Below are positions 1 to 7,328 of a stretch of 8,538 nt of DNA, in pieces. Source of the stretch: Clostridiales bacterium (GTDB lineage Bacteria; Bacillota_A; Clostridia; Lachnospirales; Lachnospiraceae). The stretch spans positions 1-8,538 of the forward strand of contig JASKJZ010000090.1 of the NCBI GenBank assembly GCA_030154385.1. Reading direction: 5' to 3'. Under the pieces are notes generated by a model. The model was given only the letters and a program-made list of their open reading frames with translations. It searched no databases and was not told the DNA's origin. The stretch's first letter is position 1. Every line of letters begins with the position of its first letter. Both the position numbers and the translations under genes were made by a program.

Positions 1-1284
1 AAAATTCTCTACAAGATGGGAAAGCTAAAAGATATTTCTTTTTATGATTATATCAGCAAGGTTGACCAGCTGGAGGAGCATAAACCGTATCTTCACGTTA
101 TATGTATGTTGCTTGTTCCTGTAGCAGGGCTTACGACGTTGTTACCGGGGGTTGGAACCTACTCCCTTGCGCTCCTTGCAGCAACACTCGCCTTTAATGT
201 CATTGTTTATTACCGCCGTAAGGCGAAAATATCCATCTATTTTAGTGTATTTTCGTATCTGCTTCGTTCCCTGTCCTTTATGGAGGAGCTCTCGAGGCTC
301 CAAGTTGACGAAGTGTCCACTTATCTTGCGGAAATTAAGGGTAAGGTCAAACAATTTAAACGGTTTCGACGCGGGGCATATTTAGTCGTTTCGAAAAAAA
401 TATCGGGATCCTTAGAGGATGTTATCTTAGACTATGTTCGTATGATTTTTCATGTAGATTTAATCAAGTTTGATTTCATGGTGGCAGAGCTAAAGACAAA
501 GAAAGAGGAGCTAACTGGGCTTTTAGAACTCGTGGGGCTACTTGATAGTATGATTGCCGTTGCTTCGTTTCGTGCCTATTTGGAGGGACAGTATTCCCTG
601 CCAATCTTAAAGGAAGGCTCTCACCAGCTACTGGTTGACGATATATATCATCCTTTGATTAAGGAGCCTACGAAGAATTCAATTCAAGCAAAGCAGTCGG
701 TACTGATTACTGGATCAAATGCTTCTGGAAAATCAACGTTCATTAAGACCGTTGCAATCAATGCAATCTTATCACAGACTATTTTTACAAGTCTTAGCAG
801 CCGCTATGAAGCGGATTATTTTCAAATCTTTTCTTCGATGGCCTTGCGGGATAATTTGTTTTCGAATGAAAGCTACTATGTGGTCGAAATCAAGTCTCTA
901 AAGCGGATTTATGACCAGACAAGCACGAAGTATCCCGTACTATGCTTTATTGATGAGGTACTGCGCGGCACCAATACACTCGAGCGGATTGCGGCCTCCA
1001 GTCAGATTTTAAAGCAATTGACGCTTCGAAATGCACTTGTTTTTGGAGCAACACATGATTTGGAGCTGACCAATATTTTAAGTGATTACTATGATAATTA
1101 TCATTTTGAAGAACAAATCGAAGGAAACGACATTCACTTTGATTATACCTTGCGAGCAGGAAGAGCGGTCTCAAGAAATGCAATTAAGCTGCTTTCGATG
1201 ATTGGTTATTCGGAGGATATTATTGACAAGGCAACGAATGAGGTCAATCATTTTCTTTTGACCAATCAATGGGATAAAATATAG
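1..1284 (+). CDS. MutS-family ATPase with membrane segments, 5' partial
   Basis: C-terminal part of a MutS-superfamily ATPase whose 5' end lies outside the window: the frame is open from base 1, so the ATG at 16 is probably an internal methionine. Counting from that ATG, two hydrophobic segments lie at about 25-44 and 49-66, followed by basic residues (YYRRKAK), suggesting a membrane hairpin. A helical region resembling the MutS lever/core follows (about 70-200), then the MutS ATPase domain: Walker A GSNASGKS at 233-240, a signature-like loop with SNESYYVVE, Walker B CFIDE with D313/E314, RGTNT, and a switch histidine in GATHD. The visible part has no mismatch-reading domain with the F-x-E motif. 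Such proteins recur in clostridia without an established role; repair of mismatches should not be assumed. It is followed after 12 nt by rnhA, suggesting co-transcription. The family is clear; the function is unknown. Confidence 0.85.
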   Translation, partial: KILYKMGKLKDISFYDYISKVDQLEEHKPYLHVICMLLVPVAGLTTLLPGVGTYSLALLAATLAFNVIVYYRRKAKISIYFSVFSYLLRSLSFMEELSRLQVDEVSTYLAEIKGKVKQFKRFRRGAYLVVSKKISGSLEDVILDYVRMIFHVDLIKFDFMVAELKTKKEELTGLLELVGLLDSMIAVASFRAYLEGQYSLPILKEGSHQLLVDDIYHPLIKEPTKNSIQAKQSVLITGSNASGKSTFIKTVAINAILSQTIFTSLSSRYEADYFQIFSSMALRDNLFSNESYYVVEIKSLKRIYDQTSTKYPVLCFIDEVLRGTNTLERIAASSQILKQLTLRNALVFGATHDLELTNILSDYYDNYHFEEQIEGNDIHFDYTLRAGRAVSRNAIKLLSMIGYSEDIIDKATNEVNHFLLTNQWDKI

Positions 1285-1294
1285 GGGAGGAAGG
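1284..1294 (+). promoter_or_regulatory. Strong Shine-Dalgarno for rnhA
   Basis: The purine run GGGGAGGAAGG begins at the last base of the upstream TAG stop. Its GGAGG core ends 6 nt before the rnhA ATG at 1297. This is the best ribosome binding site in the window and it fixes the rnhA start. Its overlap with the upstream stop codon is compatible with translational coupling. Confidence 0.7.
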
Positions 1295-1296
1295 AT

Positions 1297-1773
1297 ATGT
1301 TAGTTCGAATTTATACGGATGGAGCCGCCAGAGGAAATCCAAATGGACCAGGCGGATATGGGACGATTTTAAGCTATATTGATAAAGATGGAAACGAGCA
1401 TCTACGGGAGTATTCACAGGGGTATATTAAGACAACCAACAATCGGATGGAGCTAATGGCAGCAATTGTTGGTTTGGAAGCGCTCACGAAGCCTTGTAAG
1501 GTAGAGCTTTATTCGGATTCGCAGTACGTGGTGAAGGCCTTTAATGAACATTGGATTGACGGCTGGATTAAAAAAGGCTGGAAACGGGGAAAAAATGAGC
1601 CTGTCAAAAACGTAGATTTATGGAAACGCCTGCTTGCGGCAGCCAAACCTCATGACATTACGTATATTTGGGTCAAGGGGCATGATGGGCATGCGCAAAA
1701 TGAGCGATGTGATACCTTGGCGACACAAGCGGCCGATGGCACAGACTTAATCGAGGATAAAGAGGAAATGTAA
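1297..1773 (+). CDS. rnhA: Ribonuclease HI
   Basis: Cytoplasmic endonuclease that cleaves the RNA strand of RNA-DNA hybrids, as in R-loops and primer remnants, using two metal ions. At 158 residues it matches the classical E. coli RNase HI (155 aa) along its whole length. Catalytic residues are all visible: D8 in [11 protein letters not shown]52 in [11 protein letters not shown]74 in YSDSQYV, H129 in VKGHDGH and D139 in NERCDTLA. The basic protrusion that grips hybrid substrate is present ([20 protein letters not shown] region, about 90-109). There is no N-terminal caulimovirus-type hybrid-binding domain. The ATG at 1297 is supported by a strong Shine-Dalgarno and by the usual family N-terminus. 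Only one base separates its TAA stop from the mutS ATG, so the two are almost certainly co-translated from one message. Confidence 0.97.
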   Translation: MLVRIYTDGAARGNPNGPGGYGTILSYIDKDGNEHLREYSQGYIKTTNNRMELMAAIVGLEALTKPCKVELYSDSQYVVKAFNEHWIDGWIKKGWKRGKNEPVKNVDLWKRLLAAAKPHDITYIWVKGHDGHAQNERCDTLATQAADGTDLIEDKEEM

Positions 1774-1774
1774 A

Positions 1775-4426
1775 ATGGAACAGTTAACACCAATGATGCA
1801 GCAATATGTAGAAACAAAAAATCAATACAAGGATTGTATTTTATTTTACCGTCTGGGTGATTTTTATGAAATGTTCTTTGAGGATGCGATAACCTGCGCA
1901 AAAGAGCTTGAGATAACCTTGACTGGAAAGAACTGTGGCATGGAGGAACGTGCGCCTATGTGCGGGGTTCCGTATCATGCAGTAGACTCCTATTTGAATC
2001 GGTTGATTGATAAGGGTTATAAGGTAGCAATCTGTGAGCAGGTAGAAGATCCAAAGAGTGCAAAGGGACTGGTAAAGCGTGAGGTCGTTCGTATTGTGAC
2101 ACCTGGTACCAATTTAAATACACAGGCACTGGATGAAAGTAAAAACAATTATTTGATGAGTATCATCTACACCACCAATGCGTATGGAGTATCGACGGTG
2201 GATGTCACCACGGGTGATTTTTATGTTACCGAGGTTGATTCCGATCGAAAACTCTTAGATGAAATCAATAAGTTTGCACCTACAGAAATCATCTGCAACG
2301 ACTCCTTTTATGTATCCGGCACGGATATCTCGGATTTAAAGAATCGATTGGGGATTGCGATTTCTGCCTTGGAGCCCTGGTATTTTGATGATGATTTGTG
2401 CGTGCGCAGCCTGAAGGAGCATTTTAAGGTTGCAGCGCTTAGTGGTCTTGGGCTGGATGACTATAGCATAGGAGTCATTGCGGCAGGAGCGATTATGCAG
2501 TATCTGTATGAAACGCAAAAGAATTCGTTGATGCATCTAACCAGAATCATCCCGTATGCAACGAGTAAATTCATGGTCATAGATAGCTCAACGAGAAGAA
2601 ACCTAGAGCTATCGGAAACCTTACGGGAAAAACAAAAACGAGGTTCTCTTTTGTGGGTCTTAGACAAAACAAAGACCGCAATGGGGGCTAGAATGCTCCG
2701 TAATTTTTTGGAACAGCCCTTAATTGATCAGGATGCCATTAATAAACGATTGGATGCCATTGAAGAGCTCTCCAGTCAAATGATTACCAGAGAAGAAATT
2801 CGGGAGTACTTAAACCCAGTCTATGATTTGGAACGCTTGATTACAAAAATCAGTTATAAAAGTGCCTCCCCAAGGGATTTGATTGCCTTTAAAGCTTCGT
2901 TATCGATGTTACCACATATTAAGCTTTTGCTAGAGGGATGTAAGAGCAAAACGCTTTTAGAGCTTTTCGATCAGTTAGATGTCCTGGAGGATGTGCATGC
3001 ATTAGTGGAAGCCTCGATTATGGAGGAGCCTCCGCTTGGTGTTAGAGAGGGTGGACTGATTAAGGACGGTTACACAGAAGAGGTCGATACGCTTCGCAGA
3101 GCCAAAACAGAAGGGAAAGACTGGCTGGCTGAAATGGAGAGCAAGGAGCGGGATGCGACGGGCATTAAGAACCTAAAAATAAAGTTCAATAAGGTGTTTG
3201 GGTATTATCTGGAGGTCACCAATTCCTATAAAGGTCTCGTGCCCCCACATTGGATTCGAAAGCAGACACTTGCGAATGCCGAGCGTTATACCACGGATGA
3301 ATTGAAAAAATTAGAGGATATTATTCTGGGTGCTGAGGATAAGCTATTTAACTTAGAGTACAATCTATTTTGTGAGATAAGGGATCGGATTGCCAAGGAA
3401 ATTCCTCGTATTCAAAAGACCGCAAAGGCGATTGCCGGAATTGACGTATTTGCTTCTCTTTCGTTAATTTCAGATCGCAATCATTATGTACGTCCGCATA
3501 TTAATACCGAGGGTGTCATTCATATCCAGGAGGGACGTCATCCGGTCGTTGAAAATATGATCGATCATGACCTCTTTGTTGCAAATGATACGTATCTTGA
3601 TAATCATAAAAAGAGAGTTTCGATTATTACAGGACCTAATATGGCGGGAAAATCTACTTATATGCGACAGACTGCTTTGATTGTATTGATGGCGCAGATT
3701 GGCTGCTTTGTACCTGCTAAAGCCGCAAATATTGGAATTGTAGATCGAATTTTCACCCGTGTGGGAGCTTCGGATGATCTTGCAAGCGGGCAAAGTACCT
3801 TTATGGTGGAGATGACGGAGGTTGCAAACATTTTACGGAATGCGACCCAAAATAGTCTGCTTATTTTGGATGAGATTGGGCGAGGTACGAGTACCTATGA
3901 CGGGCTTAGTATTGCCTGGGCAGTGGTCGAGCATATCAGTAACCCTAAACTCCTTGGTGCAAAGACATTATTTGCAACGCATTATCATGAGCTGACGGAG
4001 CTTGAGGGGATGTTAGAGAGTGTGAACAACTATTGTATCGCGGTTAAGGAACAGGGAGAAGATATCGTGTTTCTTCGAAAAATTGTTCCGGGCGGCGCAG
4101 ATAAAAGCTATGGTATTCAGGTTGCAAAGCTGGCAGGGGTACCTGAAAGCGTCCTAAGACGTGCCAGAGAACTGGCCGATGAACTCAGTGAAAATGATAT
4201 TATTGTACATACGAAGCAAAACGATCGAAATGAGTCGCCAAAGAAAGAGAAACGAGCGGTAATGGAGGAGGGCTTTCAGCTTTCAATCTTTGATACGATG
4301 GACGCAAAAGCACCGACTGAGGATATTTTAGTGGAGCTTCGAGAAATGGATCTTGCGAGCATGACACCACTTGCGGCTCTTAATAAGTTAAACGAGATGC
4401 AGCTAAAAATCAAGCAACGATGGTAG
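1775..4426 (+). CDS. mutS: DNA mismatch repair protein MutS
   Basis: Mismatch-recognition ATPase that scans DNA as a dimer, becomes a sliding clamp on ATP binding and recruits MutL. At 883 residues it is slightly longer than E. coli (853) and B. subtilis MutS. The N-terminal mismatch-reading motif is GDFYEMF, with F30 and E32 equivalent to E. coli F36 and E38. Connector, core (MGARMLRNFLEQPL from 303) and clamp follow. The ATPase domain has Walker A GPNMAGKS at 620-627, the ASDDLASGQSTF signature, Walker B LLILDE with D699/E700, and switch histidine H736 in ATHYHE. The helix-turn-helix dimer segment includes SYGIQVAKLAGVP from 778. A QLSIF at 835-839 in the flexible tail resembles a beta-clamp binding motif. 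The tail ends with the MTPLAALNKL element typical of MutS. AGAGG at 1761-1765 serves as ribosome site. No lesion is seen, so this gene looks functional. Confidence 0.98.
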   Translation: MEQLTPMMQQYVETKNQYKDCILFYRLGDFYEMFFEDAITCAKELEITLTGKNCGMEERAPMCGVPYHAVDSYLNRLIDKGYKVAICEQVEDPKSAKGLVKREVVRIVTPGTNLNTQALDESKNNYLMSIIYTTNAYGVSTVDVTTGDFYVTEVDSDRKLLDEINKFAPTEIICNDSFYVSGTDISDLKNRLGIAISALEPWYFDDDLCVRSLKEHFKVAALSGLGLDDYSIGVIAAGAIMQYLYETQKNSLMHLTRIIPYATSKFMVIDSSTRRNLELSETLREKQKRGSLLWVLDKTKTAMGARMLRNFLEQPLIDQDAINKRLDAIEELSSQMITREEIREYLNPVYDLERLITKISYKSASPRDLIAFKASLSMLPHIKLLLEGCKSKTLLELFDQLDVLEDVHALVEASIMEEPPLGVREGGLIKDGYTEEVDTLRRAKTEGKDWLAEMESKERDATGIKNLKIKFNKVFGYYLEVTNSYKGLVPPHWIRKQTLANAERYTTDELKKLEDIILGAEDKLFNLEYNLFCEIRDRIAKEIPRIQKTAKAIAGIDVFASLSLISDRNHYVRPHINTEGVIHIQEGRHPVVENMIDHDLFVANDTYLDNHKKRVSIITGPNMAGKSTYMRQTALIVLMAQIGCFVPAKAANIGIVDRIFTRVGASDDLASGQSTFMVEMTEVANILRNATQNSLLILDEIGRGTSTYDGLSIAWAVVEHISNPKLLGAKTLFATHYHELTELEGMLESVNNYCIAVKEQGEDIVFLRKIVPGGADKSYGIQVAKLAGVPESVLRRARELADELSENDIIVHTKQNDRNESPKKEKRAVMEEGFQLSIFDTMDAKAPTEDILVELREMDLASMTPLAALNKLNEMQLKIKQRW

Positions 4427-4435
4427 AGGTAGACT

Positions 4436-6103
4436 ATGATTACGTTATTAGATCAAAGTACGATAAATAAAATAGCGGCGGGTGAAGTCATTGAGCGGCC
4501 AAGTGCGGTCGTAAAGGAATTGATGGAAAATGCAATGGATGCGGGAGCAAATTCAATCACTGTGGAGGTAAAGGAAGGAGGCATCAGCTTCCTTCGAATT
4601 ACCGATAATGGAATTGGTATCCTGCCTTCTGAAATTCCGCTAGCCTTTAAGCGCCATGCCACGAGCAAAATCAAATCCGTAGAAGACCTTATGAGCGTAC
4701 AAAGTCTTGGTTTTCGGGGAGAAGCCCTTGCTAGTATTGCGGCTGTTTCTCAGGTCGAACTTGTCACGAAGACGCCTGGAGCCTTAACGGGCGCGCTTTA
4801 CCGTGTAGAGGGAGGTGAGGAGAAGGGACTAGAAGAAATTGGGTGTCCAGAAGGGACAACAATTATTGTTCGAAACCTGTTCTATAATACACCTGCCAGA
4901 CGAAAATTTTTAAAATCCGCGACAACGGAGGCCTCCTATATCGCAGAAGTTGTGGAAAAGCTTGCGATTTCCCATCCGGCGGTTGCAATTAAATTTATCA
5001 ACAACAATCAGGTAAAATTACAGACGGCTGGAAATGATCACACGAAGGATATTCTTTATCATGTATATGGAAGAGATATCACGGCACAGCTTTTGGTCAT
5101 AAAAAAAGAAACTCCGACGCTATCGATTTCGGGATTTATCGGAAAACCGGTGGTATCCAGAGGGAACCGCACCTATATGAACTATTTCATCAATGGACGC
5201 TATATCAAAAGTACGCTTATCAATCGTGCGATTGAAGAAGCATACAAGCCCTATACGATGACCCATCGATATCCCTTTACCAATTTGTCCTTTTCGGTGG
5301 ATTCTTCTCTTTTGGATATCAATGTGCATCCTACAAAAATGGAGGTTCGCTTTTTAAATCAAGAGGAAGTTTTTTCTCTGACCTATGAGGCCTTATCCGA
5401 AGCACTGCGTGGAAAGGAATTGATTCCTTCGGTTGATTTGGATCAAGAAAAGAAAGGGAAACCGGTCAAAGAGTCGTTGCTGCATACCCCAGAGCTTACA
5501 CCTGCACGGACATCAGCACCAACCCTTGTAGAGCAAAAACCAAAGGAACGAGGACCGGAGCCTTTTGAAGTACGTCGAAGAGAAAGTTTACAAGAAAGAG
5601 AAAGCTTGCAAGAAAGCGAAAACGTAGCTGAGAAGTCCGTCGCATCCATCCAGCGGGTAGAAGAAGAGATTGCCTACGAAGCAGGCGAGCAATTGGAACT
5701 GTTTGTTAAGGATAATCCTGTTGAAGCACAAAAAGGGGAAGGAACGGGATTCCTTTCGGTAGAAAATAGAAAGCGCCACCGCATCATTGGACAGCTTTTT
5801 TCAACCTATTGGCTGATTGAGCTGGATGACAATCTTTTTCTGATTGACCAGCATGCGGCGCATGAAAAAGTTCTATATGAACGGATCATGGCGTCGGTTG
5901 GCAAAGAGAAATTTGCCTCTCAAATGCTAAATCCCCCGATTGTGTTAACGCTTTCCATGCGGGAAGAGGAGGTTCTCTTAACGAATATGGAGAAGTTTAA
6001 CCGTCTTGGTTTTGAAATGGAGTCGTTTGGAGGAAAAGAATATTTTGTGCGGGCCGTTCCGCTAAGCCTTTACAGCATTGCACAACGAGAATTATTAATC
6101 TAA
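4436..6103 (+). CDS. mutL: MutL, N-terminal fragment ending at an in-frame stop
   Basis: Mismatch repair ATPase/endonuclease that couples MutS to strand incision, interrupted by TAA after 555 codons. The GHKL ATPase is intact: E28 and N32 in KELMENAMDAG, D57 in TDNGIG, FRGEALASI at 93-101, and FYNTPARRKFLK. The transducer domain with the INGRYIKS and DINVHPTKMEVRF motifs follows, then a charged low-complexity linker (about 325-450) containing a duplicated RESLQE. The C-terminal domain starts with the endonuclease motif DQHA-x2-E-x4-E at D471, H473, E477 and E482. Q496 begins a QMLNPP segment at the spacing of the B. subtilis beta-clamp motif, though it is degenerate. The missing end, with the remaining metal ligands, lies in the same frame just downstream. 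Read through the stop, the product would be 636 aa, close to the B. subtilis length of about 627. GAGG at 4426-4429 is the ribosome site. As written, endonuclease function should be lost, although ATPase and MutS interaction could persist. Confidence 0.93.
   Translation: MITLLDQSTINKIAAGEVIERPSAVVKELMENAMDAGANSITVEVKEGGISFLRITDNGIGILPSEIPLAFKRHATSKIKSVEDLMSVQSLGFRGEALASIAAVSQVELVTKTPGALTGALYRVEGGEEKGLEEIGCPEGTTIIVRNLFYNTPARRKFLKSATTEASYIAEVVEKLAISHPAVAIKFINNNQVKLQTAGNDHTKDILYHVYGRDITAQLLVIKKETPTLSISGFIGKPVVSRGNRTYMNYFINGRYIKSTLINRAIEEAYKPYTMTHRYPFTNLSFSVDSSLLDINVHPTKMEVRFLNQEEVFSLTYEALSEALRGKELIPSVDLDQEKKGKPVKESLLHTPELTPARTSAPTLVEQKPKERGPEPFEVRRRESLQERESLQESENVAEKSVASIQRVEEEIAYEAGEQLELFVKDNPVEAQKGEGTGFLSVENRKRHRIIGQLFSTYWLIELDDNLFLIDQHAAHEKVLYERIMASVGKEKFASQMLNPPIVLTLSMREEEVLLTNMEKFNRLGFEMESFGGKEYFVRAVPLSLYSIAQRELLI
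5581..5616 (+). repeat. Two-copy 18-nt tandem repeat in the mutL linker
   Basis: Two adjacent 18-nt units (5581-5598 and 5599-5616) differ at only two positions, t/c and a/g. They encode RESLQE twice, at residues 382-387 and 388-393 of MutL. Both differences are synonymous (AGT/AGC and TTA/TTG), so the duplication has been kept at protein level. It lies in the disordered linker between the ATPase and endonuclease domains, where length changes are usually tolerated. Confidence 0.85.
6101..6103 (+). other. mutL: In-frame TAA stop splitting mutL
   Basis: The reading gaa-tta-tta-atc-TAA-atg-atc-gat-gat keeps one frame from 4436 to 6346 apart from this codon. The position falls inside the conserved helix of the MutL C-terminal domain, where relatives typically read like L-[FL]-[IL]-E-M-[IL]-D-[DE]-L. 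A single change from GAA (Glu) or CAA (Gln) would create it. Code reassignment is unlikely because TAA ends rnhA normally and no other in-frame TAA occurs in the remaining genes. Confidence 0.9.
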
Positions 6104-6346
6104 ATGATCGATGATCTGGCAAGTGAGGAATCGAAAAAAAATCCCGATATCTTATTAGAAAAAATCGCGACCCTATCTTGCAAGGCTGCGGTTAAGGGAA
6201 ATACAAGATTGTCCGAGCAAGAGGCGCACGCATTAATTGATGAGCTTTTAACATTAGAAAATCCCTATCACTGCCCACATGGAAGACCGACGATTGTTTC
6301 CATGAGCAAATATGAGATTGAAAAGAAATTTAAACGGATCGTATAA
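6104..6346 (+). CDS. mutL: MutL C-terminal fragment (80 aa), possibly untranslated remnant
   Basis: In-frame continuation of mutL after the TAA. It carries the second half of the endonuclease metal site: C26 in SCKAAVKGN, C57 and H59 in CPHGRPT, and the terminal FKR. In B. subtilis MutL, equivalent cysteine and histidine residues combine with the DQHA-x2-E residues to bind zinc, and here those sit on the upstream fragment. The ATG directly follows the TAA, so termination-reinitiation is conceivable, but only a weak GAGA lies 13 nt upstream. The methionine is probably just a residue of the intact protein. The fragment is far too short to be an enzyme alone. An A8 run at 6134-6141 lies inside it without breaking the frame. 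Sequence is well conserved to the natural end, so any inactivation is recent or only apparent. Confidence 0.85.
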   Translation: MIDDLASEESKKNPDILLEKIATLSCKAAVKGNTRLSEQEAHALIDELLTLENPYHCPHGRPTIVSMSKYEIEKKFKRIV

Positions 6347-6354
6347 GGATGGAG
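6345..6354 (+). promoter_or_regulatory. Shine-Dalgarno deciding the TTG start of miaA
   Basis: AAGGATGGAG overlaps the final TAA of mutL (6344-6346) and ends 5 nt before TTG at 6360. This purine-rich site supports TTG rather than the upstream ATG at 6312, and the overlap suggests coupling of miaA translation to passage of ribosomes through the end of mutL. If ribosomes stop at 6101, that coupling would depend on reinitiation or on independent entry here. Confidence 0.6.
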
Positions 6355-6359
6355 AACAA

Positions 6360-7328
6360 TTGAAAAAACCATTAGTTATCCTAACAGGACCAACCGCCGT
6401 AGGGAAAACGGCGCTCTCTCTTGCACTAGCAAGGCGTATCAATGGAGAGATTATATCGGCAGATTCCATGCAAGTATATCGCCACATGGATATTGGAACG
6501 GCAAAAATCAGGCCAGACCAGATGCAAGGGATTCCGCATTATTTAATTGACGTAATGGAGCCCGATGAGGAATTTAATATTGTAAAATTTCAGATGCTTG
6601 CAAAGCAGGCACTTGCCCAAATATATCAAAAGGGGAAAATACCGATTGTAGTGGGAGGGACTGGATTTTATATCCAATCGCTTGTCTATGATATTTCCTT
6701 TCAGGAAGAGCAAGAAGATGATGGTTCTCTTCGAAAAAAGCTGGAGCAGCAAGCAGAGGATATCGGCGTCGAAGCTCTGCACCAAATGCTTTGTAAGGTA
6801 GATGAAGCCGCAGCAGATGCAATTCACCCAAATAATAAAAAGAAGGTCATTCGTGCCTTGGAGTATTATTATCAGACCGGACAAAAAATTTCGGAGCATA
6901 ACGAAACGGAGCGAAAAAAAGAATCTCCTTATCAGGTGGCTTATTTTGTCTTAAATCAACCAAGAGAGCTTCTCTATGAACGAATCAACCAGCGCATTGA
7001 TGCAATGCTTGCGGAGGGACTTTTAGAAGAAGTGAGAAAGCTTGCTGCCAAAGGATATGATAAATCGCTTGTTTCCATGCAAGGACTAGGCTACAAAGAA
7101 ATCCTGTCGTATTTAGAAGGAGACCTTACGCTTGAAGAAGCAATTTATCAGTTAAAGCGTGATACCCGTCATTTCGCAAAACGTCAGATTACCTGGTTCA
7201 AGCGGGAGAGGGATGTCATTTGGTTTAATAAGGACGAATATATCGAGGAGGCTGCAATCCTGGAGGATATGCTTCTAACATTGCAGGAAAAATCAATCAT
7301 AACGGAAAAAAAGGAAGAAGAAAAATGA
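6360..7328 (+). CDS. miaA: tRNA dimethylallyltransferase MiaA
   Basis: Transfers the dimethylallyl group of DMAPP to N6 of adenosine 37 in tRNAs reading codons that begin with U, giving i6A37, the substrate of MiaB. With TTG as start it is 322 aa, normal for the family. Visible motifs: P-loop GPTAVGKT at 10-17, catalytic D35 in SADSMQVYRHMDIGTAK, GGTGFY with T101, the tRNA-binding insertion (about 115-200), QGLGYKE at 241-247 and DTRHFAKRQITWFKRE at 268-283. I chose TTG because the family starts with a short basic lead before the PLVILTGPTAVGKT strand, and because a Shine-Dalgarno lies 5 nt upstream. The alternative ATG at 6312 adds 16 unconserved residues and overlaps mutL by 35 nt. The C-terminus is lysine/glutamate-rich. 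The TGA stop overlaps the next ATG. Confidence 0.96.
   Translation: MKKPLVILTGPTAVGKTALSLALARRINGEIISADSMQVYRHMDIGTAKIRPDQMQGIPHYLIDVMEPDEEFNIVKFQMLAKQALAQIYQKGKIPIVVGGTGFYIQSLVYDISFQEEQEDDGSLRKKLEQQAEDIGVEALHQMLCKVDEAAADAIHPNNKKKVIRALEYYYQTGQKISEHNETERKKESPYQVAYFVLNQPRELLYERINQRIDAMLAEGLLEEVRKLAAKGYDKSLVSMQGLGYKEILSYLEGDLTLEEAIYQLKRDTRHFAKRQITWFKRERDVIWFNKDEYIEEAAILEDMLLTLQEKSIITEKKEEEK

Noticed and set aside
16..18. ATG at 16 as the true start of the MutS-like gene
   Set aside because: The frame is open back to base 1, no Shine-Dalgarno is visible in the 15 bases before it, and the family normally has more N-terminal sequence.
3470..3793. 107-codon minus-strand frame inside mutS
   Set aside because: Antisense shadow over the MutS ATPase region; composition follows the opposite strand and no motif is present.
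5443..5649. Minus-strand frame over the mutL linker repeat
   Set aside because: It is the antisense of the RESLQE tandem repeat and its repeated SCKLSL is only a mirror of that; no other support.
6101..6103. TAA as a reassigned sense codon
   Set aside because: TAA ends rnhA and the natural mutL end in the expected places, and no other in-frame TAA interrupts the long genes, including the 883-codon mutS.
6312..6359. ATG at 6312 as the miaA start
   Set aside because: It adds 16 residues not typical of MiaA, overlaps mutL by 35 nt, and the TTG at 6360 has a well-spaced Shine-Dalgarno.
6543..6899. 118-codon minus-strand frame inside miaA
   Set aside because: It is fully antisense to a well-conserved gene, its protein is low-complexity with no recognisable motif, and no ribosome site or context supports it.
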